DNA of 64,000 bases from Vigna angularis (lineage: Eukaryota; Streptophyta; Magnoliopsida; Fabales; Fabaceae), in assembly GCF_016808095.1 (NCBI RefSeq), contig NC_068971.1:35762131-35826130 (forward strand), in the 5' to 3' direction. Below, one piece after another: positions 23,621-33,001 of the stretch. Within the stretch, counting starts at the first letter, position 1; every line of letters begins with the position of its first letter. The notes under the pieces are model-generated. The model saw only the letters and a list, made by a program, of their open reading frames with translations, was not told the origin of the DNA and searched no databases. The position numbers and the translations under genes were made by a program.

Positions 23621-24056
23621 TAGGAACAAGAAAAAAAAGGAAAGAAAGAAATAAAGGAGACAAGAATTTAACGTGGTTCAACATACAAATGCCTACGTCC
23701 ACGACTACATTAGGAAATATATTTATATTTTGGTGTATCTCTTAATTTTTACTGAGGGTCGCTTATATAGCTAAATAGAGAAAAACATCTCATAGTATTA
23801 AGAGATGTGTGACTAAATTAAGCTCCACAATACTAACAATTCTCCCACTTGGAGCTTGATTTACATTATCACTTAGTGTAGTTGCTTTCATCATCAATTA
23901 TTCTTGAAGGCCAGTTGAGGCAATACAAAACCTCAACTTATTTGTTGTGATAGTCTTGGTCAACATATCAGCAGGATTATTTTCATGTGGAATCTTTGAT
24001 AAAGACAAGTCTCCATCATTTATCAGATTTCTGATAAAATAATACTTCTATTCAAT
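22631..24056. repeat. long direct repeat, copy 1 (partner 30648-32100)
   Basis: About 1.43 kb that reappears in the same orientation at 30648-32100 with scattered substitutions and short indels. The two copies flank the Ulp1 gene pair. Its left part (22900-23260) has recurring motifs such as ATATCACATCGGTTG, ATATCACATCAGTTG and ATATTACATCAGTTG on both strands, reminiscent of transposon subterminal repeats. Its right part holds a microsatellite and a copia LTR. The copies do not begin and end with TG/CA, so they are not simply the LTRs of one element. Confidence 0.85.
23556..23619. repeat. compound microsatellite (AC)n(AT)n(GT)n
   Basis: An AC run is followed by about 20 bp of AT and then a GT run. 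Because GT is the complement of AC, the whole tract is an inverted repeat able to form a long hairpin. The corresponding tract in the second copy (31580-31661) has AC and AT but no GT run. Confidence 0.9.
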
Positions 24057-24255
24057 GTACTTGCATCTAGAATGAAGAACTAGATTTTTAGCAAGATATA
24101 TAGCACTTTGACTATCAGTGAATAGTGGAGGGTCATATTGATATTTCCCTAATTATATTAAAAGGTTCTTCAACCGTATTACCACCTTCATTGCTTCTAA
24201 GCTAGCTACATACTCAACTTTAATGGTTGAGAAGGAGACTCTTCCTTACTGGTAG
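23618..24255 (-). mobile_element. Ty1/copia 3' end: RNase H tail plus LTR (fragment 1)
   Basis: On the minus strand, about 24255-23870 encodes the C-terminal RNase H part of a copia polyprotein (LFTDSQSAIYLA, then a stop codon in place of a residue, YFIRNLINDGDLSLSKIPHE, NPADMLTKT). A polypurine tract (CAAGTGGGAGAA) follows. Then comes a 221-bp LTR (23838 down to 23618) that starts TGTTAGTATTG and ends CTAACA. Only this 3' tail is present, and the internal stop shows that it is dead. The coding part stops abruptly near 24255, where the Ulp1-type gene begins. Confidence 0.8.
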
Positions 24256-24332
24256 CGACACATAAGATATGCATTTTACAAACTCCGTTTAAGTGGTGTT
24301 TAGAAATTGTAGATCCTTTAGAGTTGAAAAAG

Positions 24333-27219
24333 ATGGTTCGTCGATGGGTTCCCCACCATCAATCGTTTAGAGTTAGCCAACATCTGGTGCCTTTCAATGT
24401 GCAGGATGTGTTCATGAGTTTAGGGTTAGGAGTAGGGGGTTTGGATGTTCCTTTTGATGAATCAGTTGTGGGTAAAGTTGGTGAATCCTTTAATTCAAAA
24501 TGTACGAAATTGAAAGACCTCATAGATATGTTCAATGTGCTTGTAAGTAATGATGATAGTGAGGTAGATGTGGTGTGTCGCTTGTATGTATTAGTTTGTT
24601 TTGTGGTGTTCTTTTTTCCTAGGAAGGCAAGATATGTGTCGAACATGCCTTGTATAGTCTTAGATGACTTAGACAGTTTGTCTAGTTATGATTGGAGTAG
24701 TGCTGTACATACATATCTTGTAGATAGTCTAAATAGATGTAATAAGAAACTACTTTCTGGATGGATTGCTGATTCATTGAGCATAAGTGGGAATGTTGTT
24801 GTTTTGCAGGTATGATTTATATTGGTTGTTTATTGTATTAAGTCAATCCATAGTAATAATTGTTCTGATTAGTTTGATTGTTTTAACTGTAGCTTTGGGC
24901 GTATGAACGGCTTGGTTTGCATGATGATTATTCTGCCAAGGAATTTCCGCGCGTTAGGCGATTTTCTTTGTTAAATTATACAACAAAAAAAATAGATGTT
25001 ATGTTTAGGACTGCCGAGGTAAGTTACTTTGTTATGAACTTATGTTGTTATTTCTTATGATTTTTGCTGTTGTTATCTGATTGTTGTATATTTATTGTCA
25101 TTGTCAAAGGTACAATTTGATTGGTACCTCAGTGAGAATGATTGTTTAAATCCCATCATACGTCGTGCTTTCAATTTGGATGAGGGATTGAGGCGTGAAG
25201 GTTCCAAGAGTGAAGAAAAACCAGCTGAAAATGAACATGATGAAAATTGGCTATTAGCCACTTTGGAAAAACTGAGAACAAACAACGCCAGGATAAGAAA
25301 AGTCAGAGATGAAATTGCGGCTGTTAGGAAGGTACTTGGTGATCGTCTAAAGTATCGAAAGGTGGAACAATCTCGTTCATTTCATGAACAACATGATCCA
25401 CCTGCAGATGAAAAACATGAACAACCTGCAGATGAACAAGATGAACAACCTGCAGATGACAAACCTGCTTCTACAACTGTTGAAGAAGAAGAACGAGTAC
25501 CCCTTCAGCATCCAGAACTTTTGACTGACATTGGCGATGATGTTCATCATGGCGAAGGAGATGTCGTTGTACAACCATTTTGTTCAGGTCCTGAAGGTGT
25601 TGGTGATGTTGAAGGTGAGGGTACTGAAGGAGGTGCACATGTAGATGAAGAAAATGAACAACCTGCAGATGAAGAACCAGCTTCTACAACGGTTGTAGAA
25701 GAAGGAGTAGCCGGTGACCATCCAATAGTTGTCATTGACGTTGGCGATGGTGTTGATGATGGTGAAGGAGATGTGGATGTAGAACCGTTGAATGTACTGA
25801 CTTTGTGTTCTTTTGTTGGTGATCCAAAAACAGTGGTGGATTTGGATATGTTGTACCACGCAGTTACGCGAAGAGACATTCCACGGAGGTTAGAACACAG
25901 TTATTTTTTATAAGTTGTTGATATCGGTAGTTGAATTTATGGTCAATGATATTGGTAGTTGATTTAATGATGTTGTTTTTTCAGGTACGTCTCTGAAATT
26001 ATGTATCAACTGTTGAGCACAAGTGAATGTAGCTCTTTAGGGCCAAGGCAATGTGTAGACAACATGGTAATTATACAATTGACTTTAATTACTGTTTTCA
26101 TTCAATTTAGAAAGTTCATAAATTTGATGTTGAAGTTCGTAATTGTTGTGTAGGCTTTAATTTTTGCAGCAACAATGTTCATGTACTTTGAGAGAAGGTT
26201 GACTGGAGTCATAAAGAGGATTGTATTCAGTCCTATGTTTGGGGTAAATGGTTTAAGTAGATGTTGTTGGTTTTTGGTAGGCTAGAATTTAACATTGACA
26301 TGGTTGTTTAATGATGTTTTAATTTGATATTGAAGACCCATGTCCTGCACGACTATAGGAAACGACCAATGAATCAACATGTGTGGCAACTTCTTGACTA
26401 CCAGCCATATTTTCGATATGATCTGGTTCGACTTCAGGCCTTATTGTCTGCTGATTGGGTAAGTAAGATGTACTTTGTAAGCAGATACTTGTTTTTTAAT
26501 GTGGGTTACTATTTTGACATATTCCAAACAATCTGTAGGTGTTCATCCCAATTGTAAGTGATGGTCATTGGTGGTGTTATGCACTGAAGGTCTGCACTTT
26601 TCAGTTTTATGTCATAGACTCACTTGCCAATGGTATCAAAGGACGCTGTCGGATTGATAGAAGCATTGTAAGGTTTACCTTGATTAAAATTTTGTTTGGA
26701 AAATGAGTGCTTAAATCGTACTTTGTTTAAAGTCAGTGTTTTCTTTATTGTAAGCATACAGGCTCAAAATATTCAACGCTTTTGGGGTTTGTTGACGGAT
26801 AAACTTGAAGAATCTAAGTGTCCTTTGTTAGTTGAGAAAGCCAACATCCCAGTCCAACCAAACACGTAATTTTATTTTACCAATGTGTTCAAAAATTTTG
26901 TGATTCCATTGACAAAATTAATGCATGTGTTTTTTAATTTGAACAGATACGATTGTGGTGTAATCATGATGAAAGCTATTGAAATTTGGGATGGAGAGGA
27001 CAAATATGATGGGAAAAGCATGCCTGATTATACAAATGTATGTTAAATTATGAATTTGTCAATATTACATTATTAGACCGTTGACATTGGTTATGAATTC
27101 CAATATGTTAATTTCAGGAAGAGTTGGCTGCATTTAGGAAAAAGTATATATGTGACTGGATTCTGGACGAGGACAACGTGCGAAGATTGGACACGCTGCA
27201 ACATTTTGGATTACTGTAG
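24333..27219 (+). CDS. Ulp1-like (C48) cysteine protease of the plant transposon-associated type
   Basis: Ten exons read through in phase: 24333-24809, 24893-25018, 25110-25888, 25985-26066, 26154-26243, 26336-26458, 26539-26667, 26762-26865, 26947-27037 and 27118-27219. They give about 700 aa from the first visible ATG. The same frame stays open upstream to about 24260 and matches the N-terminal half of its minus-strand paralogue, so the true 5' end is lost at the copia junction. The N-terminal half resembles the plant-specific domain found in front of Ulp1 in such genes (DUF1985-like). A repetitive acidic linker rich in EQPADE and EPASTTV follows. The C-terminal domain has the full protease set: His569 (GHWW), Asp586 (VIDSL), Gln634 and Cys640 (NTYDCGV). 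Cellular Ulp1/SENP enzymes cleave SUMO; the transposon-borne forms have unproven substrates. Confidence 0.75.
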
Positions 27220-27496
27220 CATTAGAAATGTGTCTTTCGTTTAGATTCTTCATCACTAGTAAAAGAATATACATTGTAGACAATTATACTATTAGAAGTG
27301 TATTACTTGGATTTATGTACATGTGAACTTGTTCCAGTAATAATGAATACAGGTGAACTATTCGTAATATTCATTTTGGTTGTGTTTGTTTTTAGTTGGA
27401 GTGAGTTTATTCATTATCGTAAGTGCATCGGTGCTCCCCTATTTCGATTGAAGAACTCCCCATTTAGTACGTCCGATTAATTTGTTCCATTTCATT

Positions 27497-28560
27497 GAGA
27501 CAGCATGACCTGGTAGGTGGTGTTGTTGGGAACTTGTAGTTCTGGCTGTAGTTATAAGGCAATGGAAAGGTAGGGGTGGGAAGGCAATATTGGGCTTATG
27601 TAATCGATTACAGTGACGATGTAATCGCTTACGATTGACATGTACCGAAAGTGCGTGGCTGGTCCACTGTTATGACTGAGTTGCTACCCACTTTTGGGCT
27701 GGACCTAAGTACGAGTAATTCCTTGACACAGCATGACCTGGTTGGTGGTTTTCTTGGAAACTTTTACTTTTGGATGTAGTGATAAGGGAATGGGACAGGA
27801 TTAGGGTGGCCCCAACATTGTGTTTTGATGACTGCTTGAAGGAACTGGCTAAGGCAGGGGTGGGAAGGCAGTATTGGGCTTCTGTAATCGATTACGAGTC
27901 CCACTTAATCGATTACACCACCCTTAATTTGTCCCAGGTTTCCCTGCCACCAACTCTGAACCTGGGAAACACTAAAAATAACTACTGGGGAGTTAATCAA
28001 CCCTGTGTGGGTACACCACTCCTAATTTTGGTACACAATGAGATCGTTGTTATATTAATCGATTACGAGTCCCACTTAATCGATTACACCACCGTTAGCT
28101 ATTCCCAGGTTTCCCTGCCATGATCTCTGAACCTGGCAAACACTTGAAAAACGGTTCCACACAGTACTAGGGAGTTATTCAGCCTTATGTGGGTATACCA
28201 GTCATACTTTTGGTACAGAATGAGATTGTTGTAATATTAATCGATTACGAGTCCTACTTAATCGATTACAACACCCTTAATTTGTCCCAGGTTTCCCTGC
28301 CACCAAATGTGAACCTGGGAACACCTTCGTTTCGTCTTCCAAACGCATACATCTCGGACTGTTTCAAATATGATTCACAAAACCTTGCACAATGACCAAG
28401 AGGGTGCGCCCCTATTCAGAACACTGATAAAACACGACCAAACACTACTGGGGAGTTATTTACCTATTTCTGGGTACCGCGGACATACTTTTGGTAAATA
28501 TTCGCATTTCTGTACTAGTAATCGATTATAACTCCCCTGTAATCGATTACAGCTTCCTCA
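27497..28560. repeat. palindrome-rich repeat block between convergent Ulp1-type genes
   Basis: Nine copies of the perfect palindrome TAATCGATTA lie at 27601, 27885, 27906, 28056, 28077, 28238, 28259, 28519 (9 of 10 bases plus T) and 28540, and a one-base variant at 27622. They occur mostly as pairs 21-22 bp apart, and the pairs recur every 171-182 bp (27885, 28056, 28238). Each of those three units also has CCCAGGTTTCCCTGCC, followed by GAACCTGGGAA or a close variant, which can fold into a hairpin. A second repeat (GACAGCATGACCTGGT...TTGGGCTT) occurs near 27502 and 27728. Open frames crossing this block are repeat artefacts. Confidence 0.85.
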
Positions 28561-28751
28561 GACCTGGACATTTCATATAAGTACCACAATTTCAACTTCC
28601 CACTACTACCAAACAACAAATGGAATTAATATAACATTGAAAACTGAAACAACCACTTTCTTTATCAACAATACCAAAGAAAATTGTTCCAAATACAACT
28701 ATCCATAATTAAACATCATCCTAATACTGGAATAATCAGAAATTACATTAA

Positions 28752-30228
28752 TCAATCAAGTTTCGGACTATATCCGGTGTAGGGAGTTCTACAAACTTGG
28801 CTTTTGTAACGTTTTCGACGTACTCTTTCCTTCATAACGGTTTCATGGCTGTAAACTCCTCCCTCACAGTCGAAGTTATTGTAAAAATCATGTTGGTTAC
28901 ACGGTGTACTGTAACCACCTTCATCTTTATTATTCCCTTCAAGCAGCTCAGCCTGCAATCTAGATAACTCTTCTTCAAGTTCTTCAATTACACCATCTTG
29001 TTCCTCTAAAGCATCATTAATACCTTTTATCAGTTTCATATTGATTGTTGATTTGTCTTGTTTATTCAATTCCTCTCCATTCAAATTAACTGATGCTTTG
29101 ACACATGTTTCACTATTTTCTGTCCTTGATGCACCATAATCATCAAGCATCTGCAATTTCATCACAATTATCATTACATAAAACATTCATTCAAACAAAT
29201 GTAATAAAACAATAAAGTACATACCACACCCGTCTCCATTGCACGTTTAATGAACTTGTCACCAACATTATATTCATCCAATGCAAAAATCTTGGATATT
29301 TATGTACACAAACATTCGAAGGAATGAAACGATCACAAAACCATACCTGAAATACATCATATACGTCATAATTAGTCATCTCAATTCACAAACAGCAAAC
29401 AATCCATGGAACAAATTTACCTGGAACACGTATACACAACCATCCACATAAATAGTGGTAGCACCTTTTCCTCTATTCCACGCTGTACAAGCTTTGCACA
29501 GACTGCTAAGTAGATAATGGTACACTATACGAGCCCAACAAAAAGTTCCCAGATCACTGATTCTATCAACAATTTCAAACAAAATTGGGAATATTGTTCT
29601 GCTGCGATTAGGAAACAGTACCTCACTAATTGCTACCAAAATGTACAACCTACAAACATCTATTGAAGGCAACTTTTTGTGTTGCTTCAAAATAAATTCA
29701 TATACCAAATCCAATTCATATTTTCCATCAGCAAAGTACTTCCGACAATGACTTTCATTGAGTTTGTTTTCATTCAATTTAATCTGCTCACCAACCAAAC
29801 CTAACCATAGGCTTAAGCTGACATCTATTTCCTTGAATTCAACAAATTTATCTCTAAAACTAAAACCACCTTTGTCATCATCCCATCTAATCAGTAAATC
29901 GCTCAGAATATTCCTTTCAATCTTAATATTATCATGTAATTCTAAATACCATCGAAAGTGAGTCTTGGAGATTATGGACTTCTGCTCCTCACTCAAAATG
30001 TCATTCAAAGAAGCAATACGTTTCGTTTTCAATGAGTGACGAACAAACAACTGCAAAAAAATTAGTTTTTTCGTCAAAATAACCAGCGTACGTCACAACC
30101 CAATAGCAACACACACCAAAAAAATTACCAACACATGCAACACCAAAATCCCCTCCCCAAAATACGAATACGAGACAGCAAAAAGTTCATACCTTGTTCG
30201 AACAACCATTGTCACTGGACGAACCCAT
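28752..30228 (-). pseudogene. Ulp1-gene N-terminal-domain paralogue with coiled-coil tail, frameshifted
   Basis: Minus-strand exons: 30228-30193 (MGSSSDNGCSNK), 30050-29421, 29346-29225 and 29150-28752. Exon 2 (SEEQKSIISKTHFRWYLELH ... LPSIDVCRLYILVAISEVLF) is clearly paralogous to the N-terminal half of the 24333-27219 gene (compare FKWCLEIVDPLELKKMVRRW). There is no Ulp1 catalytic domain. The last exon encodes a coiled coil (about DGVIEELEEELSRLQAELLE) and a basic end. Exon 3 is 122 nt long. It starts in frame (VWFCDRFIPSNVCVHKYP) but then reads sensibly only in another frame (KIFALDEYNVGDKFIKRAM). A 1-nt deletion near 29290-29300 explains both the length and the shift. If that is real, the protein is truncated. 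Confidence 0.65.
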
Positions 30229-30239
30229 TGCACAAAAAA

Positions 30240-30647
30240 GGTAACAACTTCCACAGAATCCACACCAAACTACACATAGATTCAAACGATAACAATCGTC
30301 ACAGGGAAGCGGGACACACAGATGTTGAAAACAAACAAAACCCTTAAGGATAAAATGGAGGACGAACAACAGTGCTATGAAGAGAGAAGTTCAAATCCCT
30401 AAAATGGAGAGAGAAGACACTGATAAGTAGAGAAGATAGAGTTCGAAAACGAAGAGGGCAGTTTCGGAATCCAAAATTCAACCCATTCCAAATGACATTT
30501 TAAATTCAAAAAGAAAATTCAAATTGGACCACTAAAAACTTGACACGTGGCGTTGTCAACTTTTTGTCAAATTGGTGTTGTTAGAATATCGCGATCCATT
30601 TCTAAAATAACAATAGGTTAAATAGGTGATAACTGTGTTTTATAAAA
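30240..30647. other. 5' flank of the minus-strand Ulp1-type gene
   Basis: Probable leader and promoter of the 28752-30228 gene. A purine-rich stretch (30360-30460) is followed by AT-rich DNA up to the second direct repeat. It may contain one end of the parent transposon, but I found no matching inverted end on the left side. Confidence 0.35.
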
Positions 30648-31579
30648 TATCCACACATACTAAAACATGAATAAATTTTAATAACAAGTTTATTAGTCTC
30701 ATTAAATTTCTTCTAAGATTTCAAATTAAATATTTAAATATGATACATTCCTTTTTAATTGTCATTTATGCTTCATAAAATTTGTATTAAAAAAATTTTC
30801 CCAAGTAATTGCTTACTTATTGTGTCACTAATTTTTGTAAGAATTACATATAGAAGAATTTTGAACAAGATTGAGTCTCACTAAAATTCTTTTAAGGTTT
30901 AATAAGTTTTTAGTTTCATAAATTTGAAAACACTAATTAAAAAATGACATATTACATAAGTTATTTATGACATATTATATTAGTTTCAAAATTAATGTTG
31001 TCTCAAACGACATAATAAGTTTGACACATATCACATTGGTTGATCAACCGGTATAAAACAAGATCATATCACATCAGTTGTAACCATAATCAATTTAGAA
31101 TTGAAATATTAATTAGTGTTGAACAAATCATATTACATCAGTTGTCTCTAAGAACTGATATAATACGCCCTTACTCTTTTGAAAAAAAAAAACATATCAC
31201 ATTAGTTAAGTTAAGAATCGATGTAATATACCACACATTTGTAACTTAATTGATGTGATATATACTGTTTTTTTTAAAGAACAAAATGTTGCTAGCTACA
31301 ACACCATATCATGTTGTAATCAAATTTACATAGATTCCATATTGTTGAGAATGACAATATTTGATGTTTTGATGTAATAAATCCTAAAGTTTTACTTAAA
31401 CATCAAGACTTCTCATCAACTACGATAACATACTTTAAATGTCCAAATAAAACATTATGCTAAAGAGAATGAGTACTAATATTTATGCCACAAGAAATAT
31501 CTTGTTCATTCATTGCAAATTTCTTCAAAAATTGTTCGTAGCCAATGATTCGTCATTGTAAAAAACCTGTAGTAGATAT

Positions 31580-31596
31580 AACACACACACACACAC

Positions 31597-31661
<65 letters not shown>
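31580..31661. repeat. (AC)n(AT)n microsatellite
   Basis: A short AC run, then about 64 bp of AT repeats, directly against the copia LTR of the second direct repeat. Confidence 0.9.
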
Positions 31662-31665
<4 letters not shown>

Positions 31666-32100
31666 AGGAACAAGAAAAAAAAAGGAAAGAAAGAAATAAA
31701 GGAGACAAGAATTTAACGTGGTTCAAAATACAAATGCCTACGTCCACAACTACACTAGGAAATATATTTATATTTTGGTGTATCTCTTAATTTTTACTGA
31801 GGGTTGCATATATAGCTAAATAGAGAAGAACATCTCATAGTATTAAGAGATGTATGACTAAATTAAGCTCCACAATACTAACAATTCTCTCACTTGGAGC
31901 TTGATTTACATTATCACTAGTGTAGTTGCCTTCATCATCAATTATTCTTGAAGGCCAGTTGAGGCAATACAAAGCCTCAGCTTATTTGTTGTGATAGTCT
32001 TGGTCAACATATCAGCGGGATTATTTTCATGTGGAATCTTTGATAAAGACAAGTCTCCATCATTTATCAGATTTCTGATAAAATAATACTTCAATTCAAT
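31662..32100 (-). mobile_element. Ty1/copia LTR and RNase H tail (fragment 2)
   Basis: An LTR of about 222 bp (31883 down to 31662, with TGTTAG...CTAACA ends on the minus strand) is preceded by the polypurine tract. A short piece of RNase H coding sequence includes the NPADMLTK region. It is the counterpart of the fragment at 23618-24255 and is broken off earlier. Confidence 0.75.
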
Positions 32101-32629
32101 TTTATTGACATGAAAATTAACTTCTATTTTATTGACAACTTTATTAACAGGCGAGCGATTTCAGAAATATATAACTAATAAAAAAAATATTTTCAAAAAT
32201 TTAATTACTAGTAGATTTATGAATTTCAAAAAAATTCAATTACAGAATAGTTTACCAACAAATTTGAAAAATATTATTACCAACAGATTTATCGACAAAT
32301 TTTACTACAATACAACTAAAATGAGAACTTTGAATACCAACAAAAGTAATCTATTGATAATAAAAATTATATATTATTGAGAGATTTTACTAAAAAAAAT
32401 ATGACAATAATTAAAATTCTAAAATATATTGATATTATTAAGTTAATAAATTTTATATGACAGATTTTATTAATGAATTTTTTTTATAATAAAATTATTT
32501 GGAAATATATTATTTTGATGAAAACAAAATTCTAAACATTTTATGAGCTTTTTAATGTATGTTTTTTTTTTCAAGTTGAAGTTCATTAGATTCTATAATG
32601 GTTACTATACCAATGCTAAACAATTAAGG

Positions 32630-32841
32630 CTTTGTTCACTTAAATGGATTTGGAGGAGAGTGATTAAGTGGATTTGTACATAAATTTTTTTGTTGTTTAT
32701 TTGAGTGAATTTGTTGTTGTTTATTCCAAATCCACTCTCACCTACTTCCAAATCCACTCAAATAAACAACAAAAAATTTATTTTCAAATCCTCTCAACTT
32801 CATTCAATCACTCACCTTCAAATCCATTCAAATGAACAAAG
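32630..32841. mobile_element. short inverted-repeat element (MITE-like)
   Basis: The left arm (CTTTGTTCACTTAAATGG, ATTTGGAGGAGAGTG) is the imperfect inverse of the right arm (CCATTCAAATGAACAAAG). More inverted AAATCCACTC and AATAAACAACAA motifs lie inside, so almost the whole 212 bp can fold on itself. There is no coding capacity. A target-site duplication was not clear, so the superfamily is undecided; hAT-like is possible. Confidence 0.6.
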
Positions 32842-32956
32842 AGTAAGAGTTGATGCACTGCAGATAATTCAAATAAAAATTATTTCCACATTTAGAAAAA
32901 TCATGAATAGTAAATTTACGTGTGTATATAAACCTTATCTGATTAAATATGAGATG

Positions 32957-33001
<45 letters not shown>

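Larger units (their letters stand above)
30648..32100. repeat. long direct repeat, copy 2 (partner 22631-24056)
   Basis: Same orientation and order as copy 1, with scattered substitutions and small indels (for example ATAACAAGTTTATTAG against ATAAGGTTATGAG near the left end). Similarity stops at about 32100, within the copia RNase H remnant, about 200 bp before it stops in copy 1. Confidence 0.85.

Noticed and set aside
23435..23702. Frames with THTHTH/IYIYIY/CVCVCV peptides
   Set aside because: They are translations of the AC/AT/GT microsatellite.
27298..28395. Open frames at 27298-27480, 27770-28123 and 28189-28395 as genes
   Set aside because: The last two fall within the palindromic repeat block and their peptides repeat with it (IDYESHLIDYTT); the first lies just after the Ulp1 stop and has no homology.
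22631..32100. The two long direct repeats as LTRs of one retrotransposon carrying Ulp1 genes
   Set aside because: They lack TG/CA ends and a primer-binding site, each contains its own smaller copia LTR, and the genes between them are spliced and face each other.
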